A stretch of DNA of 64,000 bases from an uncultured Armatimonadota bacterium (GCA_903833215.1 CAILEM010000009.1:1-64000); one strand, 5' to 3'; positions 25,210-34,123 are shown, counted from the stretch's first letter. Numbers and translations: made by a program. The notes: generated by a model from the letters alone, not told the origin.

Positions 25210-27122
25210 GGCGGCCGGAGGAAATCGAAGTGGGACGCCAAGAACGTAATTGGGGAGACGTGCTTCGCACGCGAACAGGAGACGATTGCGTTTCTGCGGA
25301 GGACCTGATCGCGTTCGTTGAAGCGCGCCTAGATCCAGCCTCGAGAATGACGGTGATTCAACACCTCGGCCATTGCGCTGGGTGTCGCGACACTGTGTTT
25401 CTCATGCGTGCCGCAGATCGCGCGGCGCAACCGAGAGCGCGTGGCATCCAGCGTTTTGCGGTAGGCCTGGGATTTGGCTTCGGTCTGGCGGTTGTGGCAG
25501 GAGCTCTGGTTATCGCGACGAATTTGTGGAGCCCCACAAAGGTAAATGGCGGTCAGGGGACTCCCGTTGCGATGAACGATCCAAAGATCACCCTGCAACC
25601 AAGTGTAGTAGAGACGAAGAAACCGGTGCCTCCAGTGACCACAGGAAACCCGGTAAAGCCAACGAACTCGAATCCCAAACCGCCAGCGCCAACTGCAGTC
25701 GGTTCGACGCCTAAAACTTCGCCTTCCGGAACAGGTAGCGGATCGCCGCCTAAAGTGACCGATTCCAAGCCCGCGCCTGTCAGTGGCCAAAAGAAGATTC
25801 CAGAGCCGTCGAAAGTGAATTCCAACCCGCCTGGTTTGTTTAATACCGAAACGAAGCGCGATCTGGTTGCTATGAACACGGGATCGGATACTTCGCAACG
25901 TGCGCTCAAGTTCTACTTGGTAGGACAGGAGCACGTTTACAGCATGGATTCGAAGGATGCACACCTTTCTGAGCGCCAAGGAATTGAGTTGGACTACGCG
26001 GAGAACGTCGCCAATATTCAAGCCGACTATAAGAAGGCTCTCGAATCGGGGGCAGACCCTGCTGGTGCCGCCGAGGACCTAACATCCTCCCTCCAGAAGG
26101 CAGCATCGGAGCGAGATGGCAAGCTCGGCGAACTCTACACCCCGGCCGACGATCAACGTGACGCGCATCCTGAACTTGTTGTCCAAGGTGACGCTCCCTA
26201 TCAAGTCGTCGAGGTCAAATATCATGGATCTGCAGTTGCGCCTGTCTTCGATAGTTATCAGGTACATGCGCCTTGGCCGGGATATGTGGTCGAGGATCGG
26301 CCCTATGGTTGGAGATATGGAGTCGTTTACACTCCCGACACTTTCAGGACAACCTATCGCACTTGGCACCGAGAATTCGTCGCGTCCGGTCGGACATTTA
26401 GCGGCCTTCGTGGTCACTCTGGGCACGTTGAGGCAGATTTGGTTGTGCAGGGACCCGGGAGATACGGGCTTCACTCGATGGCGGGAAGGAATATCGTGAG
26501 GTCTGGGGCGGCGTCGCCAGGAAGATATGGCTCGTCTTCGACGACTGCGGCTTCCCACTACGGTCGGTCGGCAACTCGGACATCCGGTACGTCCTCGGGC
26601 TATGGGCGTGCATCGGGCACTTCGTCTAGCATTTCGGGAAGCAAATACACGAAGTCCGCCCGAGTTGGCAGCTCGGGTTACGGCTCGGCGAAGTCCAGTA
26701 CGACAGCAGGTTCCTCAAGGTATAGCTCGAAACTTGGAACGGGTAACTCGACGTATGGAAGGGGCAACTCGACAGTGCGTACTTCAGCCTCAAACCGCTA
26801 TGGTGCGTCGACGTCTTCAGCCTCAGACCGATATTCGCATGGCAAAACTTCCACATCCGGGACCACCAGGTTGTCTGGTGGTACTAGGGGCTATAGTGGT
26901 GCGGCAAGGACGCCCGACAGGTCATCAGGATATGGCGTAGGCAGTACTCGACCGTCTGGTGGATCCATGAGGTCGAATCCGAGTTCTTCGCGCCCATCAG
27001 GTGGTAGCTTCTCTGGCGGCAGAACGGGTGGATCTTTCGGCGGTTCAAGGCCCGCCACACGAGGAACTTCAAACGGTTCTGCTCGCCCATCGGGTGGCAG
27101 CACAAGAAGTGGGCATCATTAA
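25206..27122 (+). CDS. Transmembrane anti-sigma factor with paralogue-type ectodomain and low-complexity tail
   Basis: This 638-residue protein has four parts. A cytoplasmic anti-sigma zinc-binding domain occupies residues ~25-70, with HxxxCxxC ligands His53, Cys57 and Cys60. A membrane helix lies at ~83-106 and a Pro/Lys/Thr-rich linker at ~110-230. Residues ~235-400 are the same domain as in the five downstream secreted proteins (KFYLVGQEHVYS, HPELVVQGDAPYQVVEVKYHG, APWPGYVVEDRPYGWRYGVVY). A ~230-residue Ser/Gly/Tyr/Arg tail with RYGSS-type repeats follows and ends SGHH. It is coupled to the sigma gene by a 4-base overlap. The extracytoplasmic copy could sense or bind the secreted paralogues; that function is inferred. 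Confidence 0.85.
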   Translation: MRRPEEIEVGRQERNWGDVLRTRTGDDCVSAEDLIAFVEARLDPASRMTVIQHLGHCAGCRDTVFLMRAADRAAQPRARGIQRFAVGLGFGFGLAVVAGALVIATNLWSPTKVNGGQGTPVAMNDPKITLQPSVVETKKPVPPVTTGNPVKPTNSNPKPPAPTAVGSTPKTSPSGTGSGSPPKVTDSKPAPVSGQKKIPEPSKVNSNPPGLFNTETKRDLVAMNTGSDTSQRALKFYLVGQEHVYSMDSKDAHLSERQGIELDYAENVANIQADYKKALESGADPAGAAEDLTSSLQKAASERDGKLGELYTPADDQRDAHPELVVQGDAPYQVVEVKYHGSAVAPVFDSYQVHAPWPGYVVEDRPYGWRYGVVYTPDTFRTTYRTWHREFVASGRTFSGLRGHSGHVEADLVVQGPGRYGLHSMAGRNIVRSGAASPGRYGSSSTTAASHYGRSATRTSGTSSGYGRASGTSSSISGSKYTKSARVGSSGYGSAKSSTTAGSSRYSSKLGTGNSTYGRGNSTVRTSASNRYGASTSSASDRYSHGKTSTSGTTRLSGGTRGYSGAARTPDRSSGYGVGSTRPSGGSMRSNPSSSRPSGGSFSGGRTGGSFGGSRPATRGTSNGSARPSGGSTRSGHH

Positions 27123-27184
27123 GCCGACGATCGGCGAAAGATGACACGTCCGTGGGTGACTTATCTCGAAGTCGAAAAAGGCAT

Positions 27185-27204
27185 AGACTCTACTGAGTCT
27201 CATT
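27185..27204 (+). terminator. Weak terminator after the anti-sigma gene
   Basis: AGACTC and GAGTCT form a 6-bp stem with loop TACT, followed by CATTTC. It lies between the anti-sigma stop and the first paralogue promoter. The hairpin is short, so partial read-through is likely. Confidence 0.35.
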
Positions 27205-27256
27205 TCAGGTGTCGCTTTGCGCGGAGTCGACCGTTTTTTGAAATTTAACAAATCCG

Positions 27257-27285
27257 TGCAACAGAACAGTCGGTCGCGGGTCCAT
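27257..27285 (+). promoter_or_regulatory. ECF-type promoter of paralogue A
   Basis: TGCAAC (27257-27262) is followed after 17 bases by GTCC (27280-27283); the ATG lies 36 bases after the GTC. The -35 AAC and -10 GTC cores are the usual ECF-sigma signatures, and the pair recurs upstream of all five paralogues. Confidence 0.7.
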
Positions 27286-27318
27286 AGAATTGAAGCCCAA
27301 GAGAGGGGGAATAGAGGA

Positions 27319-29421
27319 ATGAATACACACACAAAGACGTTAATCGCAGCGATAGGTGCTCTAGCATTTAGCGCGGCGCCAGCAGTCGCAAACGCGGAGC
27401 GCGTTTACTTCTTGGTCGGTACGAGACACATTTATCGGATCGGTACTTTTGAATACGCGCATGTCGAAGAGCGGCAGAAGATCGAGCAGGACTACGCCGA
27501 CCAGGTTGCCGCTGACCAGGAGCAGTTCAACAAAGCCGTAGCGGACGGGGCCGATCCAAACGCCGAAGGTCAGAACCTCAATGCTGCTCTTGATGATTTG
27601 GCTGAGGAGCGCGACAAAGAGCTAGGTGCAATTTATCAACGAGTGGATTTCGAGCGCGAGAGACACCCTGAGCTCCAGATAGAAGGTGATGGTCCCTATC
27701 AGGTCATGGGAATCAACTTCCACTGGCGAGGTGCCGTTCAGGTATTCGATAACTTCTATGTGTATGCCCCTTGGCCCGGCTACGTGGTCGAAACGAATCC
27801 CTACGGTTGGCGCTATGGCGTGGTCTACTCGCCGTATGAATTCCACCATGTTTACACGACATGGTACGGCGGTTACGTCTCGCTCGGGCGTCCAGCATTT
27901 ATTGGATTCTATGGCCATGAGGGTCCGATCCGATACGAGATTAATATCGGTGGTGGCAGTAGCTATCGGTTTGAGCGCCGTCACGTCGAGCGCCGTGAAG
28001 GATTTGAGCGTTCTGGTTACTTCCGAGGCGGAGGACGACTTGCTGAGAGGAGAATCGAGCGCGGTGCCGCCAGAGGCGGAGAAAGAGGCGGTGCCAGAGG
28101 CACCGATTCGAGAGGGACTGACCAGCGAGGTGGCAAAGGTGGCCGATACAGCAATGGCGGAAACACCACATCAAGCACCGGTGGAAATCGCGGAGGCAAC
28201 ACGGGTGGCCAGCGAGGGAACTCGTCTGGTGGCAGCAGAATTCTGAACCCAACCTCACCTAGCGGTGGCGCAAATGCCGGTGGCTCAGGTGGCCGCTATG
28301 GCAACGGCAATCGAAATTCGGGCTCCGGAGCCGGTTCAAACACAGGTTCGTTCGGTCGAGGCACGGGTGCTGGCGGTAATGCAACTGGCAACGCTGGAGC
28401 TGGCGGTACCGGTGGACGCTATGGCCGTGGTACAGATTCCACGGGATCGACGACTGGGTCGACAACTGGTGGTTCAGGACGCGGAACAGGCTCCACAGGC
28501 GCTGGCACCGGTGGTAGATCGACCGGCTCTACAACGGGTGGCTACGGAAGAGGCACTGGATCGACGGGTTCGACGACTGGCTCAACAACCGGTGGATATG
28601 GCCGGGGAACAGGTACCACTGGCGCTGGCACCGGTGGTAGATCCACCGGTTCAACAACTGGTGGGTACGGGCGTGGAACAAGCTCCACCGGTGCTGGCAC
28701 TGGTGGTGGATCCACAGGTTCTACCACTGGTGGACGCTACGGACGTGGTACAGATTCAACTGGATCGACGACTGGATCAACGACAGGTGGATATGGCCGT
28801 GGAACGGGTACCACAGGCTCCGGCACTGGTGGTAGATCCACAGGTTCGACCACCGGTGGTTACGGACGAGGCACTGGCTCGACGGGTTCGACGACTGGCT
28901 CAACAACCGGCGGTTATGGCCGTGGAACAGGTTCAAGCGCCGGTGGTAGCACCGGCGGTAGATCCACAGGTTCTACGACCGGTGGTTACGGACGAGGGAC
29001 TGGGTCGGCGGGATCGACGACTGGTTCAACAACGGGTGGCTATGGACGTGGAACAGGTTCAAGCGCGGGTGGTAACACTGGCGGTAGATCCACAGGTTCT
29101 ACGACTGGTGGTTACGGACGAGGCACTGGATCGGCAGGATCGACGACTGGTTCAACAACCGGTGGATACGGACGTGGAACAGGTTCAAGCACGGGTGGAC
29201 GTTCGACGGGTTCCTCAACCGGTAGCTTTGGTCGAGGCACAGGCTCTACTGGGTCGATCGGTGGCAGTAGCCGCACATCGAGCCCATCGGGTGGTAGCTT
29301 TGGCCGCGGTAGCTCCGCTGGATCCGCTCCACGAATGACCCCTCCGACACCTCCACGCAGCGCCCCGCCAGCTTCGGCTCCACGCAGCGCTCCTCCAACG
29401 CCTCGAAAGAAGGGCCACTAG
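27319..29421 (+). CDS. Secreted paralogue A with Gly/Thr/Ser-rich repetitive tail
   Basis: This 700-residue protein is not a named family that I know. Signal peptide ~1-26 (ends PAVANA). The conserved domain spans ~27-208: FLVGTRHIYRIG; RQKIEQDYADQVAADQEQFNKAV; LDDLAEERDKELG; HPELQIEGDGPYQVMGINFH; APWPGYVVETNPYGWRYGVVYSP. A basic linker (RRHVERREG) and then a ~430-residue tail of near-repeats TGGYGRGTGS/STTGSTTGGYGRGT follow, and the end is proline-rich and closes with KKGH. The frame starts earlier, but ATG 27319 gives the signal peptide and sits after AGAGG. It is likely a wall, sheath or matrix protein (inference). Confidence 0.85.
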   Translation: MNTHTKTLIAAIGALAFSAAPAVANAERVYFLVGTRHIYRIGTFEYAHVEERQKIEQDYADQVAADQEQFNKAVADGADPNAEGQNLNAALDDLAEERDKELGAIYQRVDFERERHPELQIEGDGPYQVMGINFHWRGAVQVFDNFYVYAPWPGYVVETNPYGWRYGVVYSPYEFHHVYTTWYGGYVSLGRPAFIGFYGHEGPIRYEINIGGGSSYRFERRHVERREGFERSGYFRGGGRLAERRIERGAARGGERGGARGTDSRGTDQRGGKGGRYSNGGNTTSSTGGNRGGNTGGQRGNSSGGSRILNPTSPSGGANAGGSGGRYGNGNRNSGSGAGSNTGSFGRGTGAGGNATGNAGAGGTGGRYGRGTDSTGSTTGSTTGGSGRGTGSTGAGTGGRSTGSTTGGYGRGTGSTGSTTGSTTGGYGRGTGTTGAGTGGRSTGSTTGGYGRGTSSTGAGTGGGSTGSTTGGRYGRGTDSTGSTTGSTTGGYGRGTGTTGSGTGGRSTGSTTGGYGRGTGSTGSTTGSTTGGYGRGTGSSAGGSTGGRSTGSTTGGYGRGTGSAGSTTGSTTGGYGRGTGSSAGGNTGGRSTGSTTGGYGRGTGSAGSTTGSTTGGYGRGTGSSTGGRSTGSSTGSFGRGTGSTGSIGGSSRTSSPSGGSFGRGSSAGSAPRMTPPTPPRSAPPASAPRSAPPTPRKKGH
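28430..29260 (+). repeat. Coding tandem repeats in paralogue A
   Basis: About 830 bases inside paralogue A consist of diverged tandem units, each encoding variants of GGYGRGTGSTGSTTGSTTG or GTGGRSTGSTTGGYGRGT. Wobble-position differences between copies show that the peptide pattern is conserved more strictly than the DNA. All other frames also stay open for long stretches, giving false overlapping open frames. Confidence 0.9.
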
Positions 29422-29442
29422 GGCGCAAAGGTAGGCGACTGA

Positions 29443-29480
29443 ATCGAGTCCGGGTTTAAACCTGGGCTCGATTTGGGTTT
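29443..29480 (+). terminator. Terminator after paralogue A
   Basis: ATCGAGTCCGGGTTT pairs with AAACCTGGGCTCGAT (two G-T pairs) in a near-palindromic hairpin, followed by TTGGGTTTCTGTTT. It starts 21 bases after the stop codon. Confidence 0.7.
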
Positions 29481-29519
29481 CTGTTTGTCGAGCCAAAATT
29501 TCGAAAATTCTTACAGACG

Positions 29520-29548
29520 TGCAACAACCGATCCGCTTGCGGGTCTTT
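29520..29548 (+). promoter_or_regulatory. ECF-type promoter of paralogue B
   Basis: TGCAAC (29520-29525), 17-base spacer, then GTCT (29543-29546). The GTC is 35 bases before the ATG. The element matches those before paralogues A, C, D and E. Confidence 0.7.
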
Positions 29549-29580
29549 CACAATGAACCCTAGAGAGGGGTAGTAGAGGA

Positions 29581-30732
29581 ATGAATATTTATACAAAGAC
29601 GTTAATTGCTGCACTGGGTGCCGTCACTTTCGCCGCGTTACCAACTGCTGCACATGCAGATCGCGCATATTTCTTGGTAGGTATGCGGCATATCTACCGC
29701 ATTGGAGCGAGCCGACACGCCGGTATGCAAGAGCGACAAAGGATCGAGCAAGACTATGCCGATCAAGTTGCCGCCGACCAAGAGCAATTCAATAAGGCAG
29801 TCGCAGAGGGTGCAGATCCGAAAGAAGAGAGCCCAAGACTGAATGCCGCGCTCGATGACTTGGCCGATCAGCGAGATAAAGAGCTGTCAACCCTGTATCC
29901 CAACGCAGATTGGGTTCGCCAGCGCCAACCAGAATTGGTTGTGGAAAGCGATGGGCCCTATCAAGTTGTAGGTGTGAATTTCCACATGGAAGGTGGCTAC
30001 TCTAAATTTGATAGCTATACAATCTATAAGCCTTGGCCCGACTATCCCATCGATGAAAACCCCTATGGTTGGAGATACAACATCGCCTACACACCCTCTG
30101 GGTTGCGTGCAAAGTATTTAGAGTGGTCAGGTCGGTTTGCTCCTGAAGAGCGGCCCGTTTTTGTCGGTCTCTACGGCGCATCAGCTCCGGTTGTTTACGA
30201 GATCCGGGTAGCCCATGAGTATCGCTTTGTCCGCGAGTATCACCGACACCACGTGGACTTCGAGCGGACGAACTACTATCGAGGGCGCGGCTCCTTGAGA
30301 GAGCGCCGACATAGCCTTCCGCCACGAAGAGTCATCGGTGGACCCGGTGGAGCCGTACGTCCTGGCGGACCTGGTGGGGTCATTCGCCCTGGCGGACCTG
30401 GCGGAGTCGTTCGACCTGGTGGCCCCGGTGGAGTGATTCGCCCTGGTGGACCTGGGAGTGAAGTTCGACCAGGTGGGCCTGGCGGAGTCGTTCGCCCAGG
30501 TGGGTCAGGCGGCGTCATTCGGCCTGGTGGCCCAGGCAGTGATGTGCGTCCTGGTGGACCTGGCGGAGTCGTTCGCCCAGGTGGGCCAGGCGGAGTGATT
30601 CGACCTGGTGGCCCTGGCGGAGTCATTCGTCCCGGCGGACCTACTGGCGGCCACTTGCCTAGTGCGGGGAGCCGACCACCACGCGGGTCTGTGCCGCCGC
30701 ACGTCGATCCACCCAAGAAGAAGAAAGGCTAG
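29581..30732 (+). CDS. Secreted paralogue B with collagen-like RPGGPGG tail
   Basis: This 383-residue protein has the signal peptide MNIYTKTLIAALGAVTFAALPTAAHA and the conserved domain at ~27-215 (YFLVGMRHIYRIG; QRIEQDYADQVAADQEQFNKAV; QPELVVESDGPYQVVGVNFHMEGG; PWPDYPIDENPYGWRYNIAY). This copy is the most divergent: PWPDY replaces PWPGY and an ExAPV segment is altered. The tail has 11 copies of a nonapeptide VIRPGGPGG-type unit and ends in DPPKKKKG. The start ATG follows an AGAGG site. Own promoter and strong terminator, so it is monocistronic. Confidence 0.85.
   Translation: MNIYTKTLIAALGAVTFAALPTAAHADRAYFLVGMRHIYRIGASRHAGMQERQRIEQDYADQVAADQEQFNKAVAEGADPKEESPRLNAALDDLADQRDKELSTLYPNADWVRQRQPELVVESDGPYQVVGVNFHMEGGYSKFDSYTIYKPWPDYPIDENPYGWRYNIAYTPSGLRAKYLEWSGRFAPEERPVFVGLYGASAPVVYEIRVAHEYRFVREYHRHHVDFERTNYYRGRGSLRERRHSLPPRRVIGGPGGAVRPGGPGGVIRPGGPGGVVRPGGPGGVIRPGGPGSEVRPGGPGGVVRPGGSGGVIRPGGPGSDVRPGGPGGVVRPGGPGGVIRPGGPGGVIRPGGPTGGHLPSAGSRPPRGSVPPHVDPPKKKKG
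30340..30650 (+). repeat. Coding nonapeptide repeats in paralogue B
   Basis: About 11 tandem 27-base units encode [VI]xRPGGPGG variants; the second residue before R alternates Val/Ile with occasional Glu or Asp. The antisense strand reads PPGPPGR, a collagen-like look that is only a shadow of the sense repeat. Confidence 0.9.
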
Positions 30733-30757
30733 ATCCTCTCAATCAAATAGGGGCATG

Positions 30758-30805
30758 AGAGCTGGGCTCAGGCTACGACCTGAGCCCAGCTCTTGTTTGT
30801 TTGCG
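30758..30805 (+). terminator. Terminator after paralogue B
   Basis: A perfect 15-bp stem (AGAGCTGGGCTCAGG with its complement) around loop CTACGA is followed by TGTTTGTTTG. Strong rho-independent terminator form. Confidence 0.9.
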
Positions 30806-30946
30806 TCAGGAAAGGTGCGAGTCGTTGGGATGAACTGCTTTCACAGATCGAGACAACAGAAAGTTTGGGATTGACCAACTCCCTCGGTTACTTGGATTGA
30901 CCGGAAAAAGCTTTTCTGGATGAGTTCAGATTATTTCCTGTGTACC

Positions 30947-30975
30947 TGCAACAAGAAAATCACAACCGTGTCCTT
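30947..30975 (+). promoter_or_regulatory. ECF-type promoter of paralogue C
   Basis: TGCAAC (30947-30952), 17-base spacer, GTCC (30970-30973). The GTC is 36 bases before the ATG at 31009, as in paralogues A and E. Confidence 0.7.
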
Positions 30976-31008
30976 CCTCAATGAAGCCTAGAGAGGGGTA
31001 ATTGGGGA

Positions 31009-32373
31009 ATGAATAGATACAGCAAGACATTAATCGCAGCGCTGGGAGCGCTTGCATTCACTGCCGTGCCAGCAGCGGCAAACGCCGAACGCGTTTTCTT
31101 TTTGGTTGGCACCCGCCACGTATATCGAATTGGCACCTCCGAATATGAAAATGTTGAAGCGCGACAGAAAATCGAGCAAGACTACGCAGATCAGGTCGCT
31201 GCCGACCAAGAGCAGTTCAACAAGGCAGTCGCAGATGGTGCAGATGCTCATGCTGAGGGACAGAATCTGAATGCGGCACTCGATGACTTAGCCGAAGAGC
31301 GAGATAAAGAGTTAGGGGCACTCTACGAGCAGGTTGACTGGGAACGGGAAAGTCATCCAGAACTTCAGATTGAGGGAGACGGCCCTTACCAGGTAATGGG
31401 AATCAACTTTCATATGCGCGGCGCCGTCCAAGTATTCGAGAGTTTTAATGTCTTTGCACCTTGGCCAGGCTATGAAGTTGTCGAGCGGCCCTACGGATGG
31501 GAATACGGCGTGGCTTACACGCCAGCTGAGTTTCACCAAGTGTACGCTGGCTGGTACGGAAGCTACGTGGAAGCCGGACGCCCAGTCTTTATCGGCATCT
31601 ACGGTCACGAAGGTCCGGTCCGATACGAGATCCATGGCGGCAGTGGATATCGATTTGAGCGACGGCATATTGCACATCGAGAAGGATTTGAGCGCTCGCC
31701 TTACTTTCGAGGACATGGACCACTTGGCGAGCGAAAAGTTGAGCGAATTCACAATGGCACCCGGGGCCACGAGTCGACGAGTGCCGATCGGGGCAGCCGC
31801 TACTCGAATCACAAGAACGTCAGCAGCTCGAACGTATCGGGAAATCATCTACTGAGTCACGATTCAACAAGTGACAAGAACCATGATCGCTTAAGAACAT
31901 CGGAATCGAAAACGTCAGATGCATCCCATAGTCGATACACGAGTAAGCAAAGTCAAGCATCGGATACGCGAACAACAGCTGCATCGCGCAACAACGATCG
32001 AATCGTCGCTCCGGCGTCTGAACACAATGCGCCCATTTACAGCCATGAGTCCAAGGTAAAGACTCACGAAGAAAAGACAACAACTTACAATCGTGGCGCG
32101 CAGAAATCGACTCGAGAGGAGCCTGCTTCTACCTACAATCGTGGTGCGCAGAAGTCAACTCGCGGAGAAACAACGCCAAGCTACAACCGTCAACCTGTGA
32201 ACACCCTGCGGGAACGGGAGACGAACCGACCATCCCCCACAAACCCGGTGCGCACACCATCAACGAACCAAACGCAAAGGATCCCAAGTGCGCCGCAACA
32301 TGTCTCCGCACCAATAGTTCCACGCACGCCACCCGTGCATATCGCTCCACCGGCCCGACACAGGAAGGGCTAG
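31009..32373 (+). CDS. Secreted paralogue C with Asn/Ser/Thr/Arg-rich tail
   Basis: This 454-residue protein has signal peptide MNRYSKTLIAALGALAFTAVPAAANA. The conserved domain at ~27-210 closely resembles paralogue A (FLVGTRHVYRIG; RQKIEQDYADQVAADQEQFNKAV; HPELQIEGDGPYQVMGINFHMRGAV). Instead of glycine-rich repeats, the tail is polar: SSNVSGNH, many Ser/Thr/Asn/His/Lys, two copies of TYNRGAQKSTR, then a Pro/Thr-rich region ending PPARHRKG. It has its own promoter and terminator. Function unknown; it is a tail variant of the family. Confidence 0.85.
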   Translation: MNRYSKTLIAALGALAFTAVPAAANAERVFFLVGTRHVYRIGTSEYENVEARQKIEQDYADQVAADQEQFNKAVADGADAHAEGQNLNAALDDLAEERDKELGALYEQVDWERESHPELQIEGDGPYQVMGINFHMRGAVQVFESFNVFAPWPGYEVVERPYGWEYGVAYTPAEFHQVYAGWYGSYVEAGRPVFIGIYGHEGPVRYEIHGGSGYRFERRHIAHREGFERSPYFRGHGPLGERKVERIHNGTRGHESTSADRGSRYSNHKNVSSSNVSGNHLLSHDSTSDKNHDRLRTSESKTSDASHSRYTSKQSQASDTRTTAASRNNDRIVAPASEHNAPIYSHESKVKTHEEKTTTYNRGAQKSTREEPASTYNRGAQKSTRGETTPSYNRQPVNTLRERETNRPSPTNPVRTPSTNQTQRIPSAPQHVSAPIVPRTPPVHIAPPARHRKG

Positions 32374-32402
32374 CGTCCTCAAAACTTGTTAGGAAACTCT
32401 CA

Positions 32403-32440
32403 GAAGGGTTCAGGCAATCGCCTGGACCCTCTTGGTTTTA
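32403..32440 (+). terminator. Terminator after paralogue C
   Basis: AAGGGTTCAGGC and GCCTGGACCCTC form a ~12-bp stem (one G-T pair) with loop AATC, followed by TTGGTTTTA. It starts 29 bases after the stop. Confidence 0.8.
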
Positions 32441-32475
32441 GGAATAATCGAAAAGTAGAAAATTGTTGAGAGACT

Positions 32476-32504
32476 TGCAACAAAGGGCAGCGCGATGTGT
32501 CCTC
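32476..32504 (+). promoter_or_regulatory. ECF-type promoter of paralogue D
   Basis: TGCAAC (32476-32481), 17-base spacer, GTCC (32499-32502). The GTC is 38 bases before the favoured ATG at 32540. Confidence 0.7.
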
Positions 32505-32539
32505 TGAATCGTAGCCCTGAGATGGAGGCACAAAAAGTT

Positions 32540-34099
32540 ATGAAACTATCACCGAAAATACTGATCGCCGCGGTCGGGGCATTTTTGTTCTGTGCCGCAC
32601 CGGCAATAGCAAACGCGGAGCGCGTTTATTTTCTCGTCGGAACACGACACGTCTTTCGAATTGGTCAAGACCAGTACGCTCATGTCGAAGACAGGCAGAA
32701 GATCGAGCAAGATTACGCAGATCAAGTTGCCGCAGATCATGAGGAGTTTAACAAGGCTGTAGACGGCGGAGCTGATCCTGACAAGGAAACTGCAGACCTA
32801 AACAACGCTCTTGGCGAAATTGCAGAACAGCGTGACCAGCAGCTTGGCGCCATTTATGAGAACGCCGATTATGAGAGGGATCGTCACCCAGAGCTTCGAA
32901 TCGATGGAGATGGTCCTTACCAAGTCATTGGCGTCACGTATCACCGTCGTGCAAACATCGAGGTCTATGATAACTTTGTTGTGTACGCTCCTTGGCCCGG
33001 TTATACCGTTGTGGACGTCCCCTATGGCTGGTCCTATGGAGTCGTTTACTCGCCGTTCGCTTTTGTAAATGTTTACATGGGTTGGCATTCTCACTGGTTC
33101 GAATTGGGTTGCCCAGCGTTCGTAGGCTTCTATGGCTTCGGCGGCGAAATCGTGATTGGCGGATTCTCAAGGGGCCCACGCGGTAGTCTCGTTCGAGTGA
33201 TCGGTCACGGCGGTGGAGGAGCACACTATCGTAACGGTGGCCATATCCGCACAGTGGGTGGTGGTTCTCGATTCGGCAACGGTGGCCGTGGTGCCGTGAT
33301 CGGACGTTCGTCTTCGAGATATGGCGGTGGTCGGACTGGCGGCGGAGTTGGTCGCTCAACGTCTCGGTATGGATCCGGACGAACAACATCTACCACAGGT
33401 GGACGGTCGACCTCTCGCTATGGCGGCGGGCGAACGAACTCTACTCTGGGTACAGGGCGAACGACCTCGCGATACGGCTCTGGCCGCACAACTTCCACAA
33501 CAACCGGTCGAACGACTTCTCGCTACGGATCTTCTACGAACGCGAATGGTCGAACCACGTCACGTTATGGAGCCGGTAATACGACAGCGAATTCTGGGAT
33601 CGGGCGATCAACATCCCGATACGGAACGGGACGCACCACCTCGACCTACGGTTCGGGCAGAAGCACCAGTAGCTCGACCGGTGGCAGGATGACTGCCAAC
33701 TCCGGCACCGGAAGAAGCACATCTGGTTATGGTTCTGGTCGAAATACCACTGGAATCTCGACGGGAAGGTCCACCTCTAGCTATGGCGCCGGACGAAACT
33801 CCTCTGGCGTGACATCCGGTCGAGCATCTTCAGGCTATGGCTCGGGTCGTTCGACATCCGCAGGATCGGGCACTCGCTCAACTTCCGGATTCAGCACAGG
33901 ACGATCAGGTGGCGGCTTTGGCGGGGGGCGTCCTAGCGCACCGTCGATGAACCCAGGTCGGTCAGGCGGCAGCTTTGGCGGAGGTCGGCCAAGTGCACCA
34001 GCAATGAACCCCGGTCGATCGGGAGGCAGCTTTGGCGGAGGCAGCAGGCCATCAGCGCCTAGCCGGCCATCTGCTACACCACGACGCGGTCGAGGCTAA
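32540..34099 (+). CDS. Secreted paralogue D with SRYGSGRT-type tail
   Basis: This 519-residue protein has a signal peptide (MKLSPKILIAAVGAFLFCAAPAIANA) and the conserved domain (FLVGTRHVFRIG; RQKIEQDYADQVAADHEEFNKAV; HPELRIDGDGPYQVIGVTYHRRANI; APWPGYTVVDVPYGWSYGVVYSP). A glycine-rich linker leads to a tail of ~25 short units such as TSRYGSGRTTS. It ends in three GGSFGGGRPSAP units and RRGRG. An upstream ATG at 32522 is in frame, but the 32540 ATG follows GGAGG and gives the signal peptide. Tail units resemble those of the anti-sigma protein. Confidence 0.85.
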   Translation: MKLSPKILIAAVGAFLFCAAPAIANAERVYFLVGTRHVFRIGQDQYAHVEDRQKIEQDYADQVAADHEEFNKAVDGGADPDKETADLNNALGEIAEQRDQQLGAIYENADYERDRHPELRIDGDGPYQVIGVTYHRRANIEVYDNFVVYAPWPGYTVVDVPYGWSYGVVYSPFAFVNVYMGWHSHWFELGCPAFVGFYGFGGEIVIGGFSRGPRGSLVRVIGHGGGGAHYRNGGHIRTVGGGSRFGNGGRGAVIGRSSSRYGGGRTGGGVGRSTSRYGSGRTTSTTGGRSTSRYGGGRTNSTLGTGRTTSRYGSGRTTSTTTGRTTSRYGSSTNANGRTTSRYGAGNTTANSGIGRSTSRYGTGRTTSTYGSGRSTSSSTGGRMTANSGTGRSTSGYGSGRNTTGISTGRSTSSYGAGRNSSGVTSGRASSGYGSGRSTSAGSGTRSTSGFSTGRSGGGFGGGRPSAPSMNPGRSGGSFGGGRPSAPAMNPGRSGGSFGGGSRPSAPSRPSATPRRGRG

Positions 34100-34123
34100 A
34101 GCTCTCAACTAGGAAAGAACAAG

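Noticed and set aside
28265-29338. 357-residue overlapping + frame inside paralogue A
   Set aside because: It exists because the Gly/Thr/Ser repeat DNA lacks stops in every frame; the translation is repetitive with no domain, and the signal-peptide frame is clearly the real gene.
30276-30716. Antisense collagen-like (PPGPPGR) frame
   Set aside because: It is the complement of the RPGGPGG repeat in paralogue B, with no start context or promoter.
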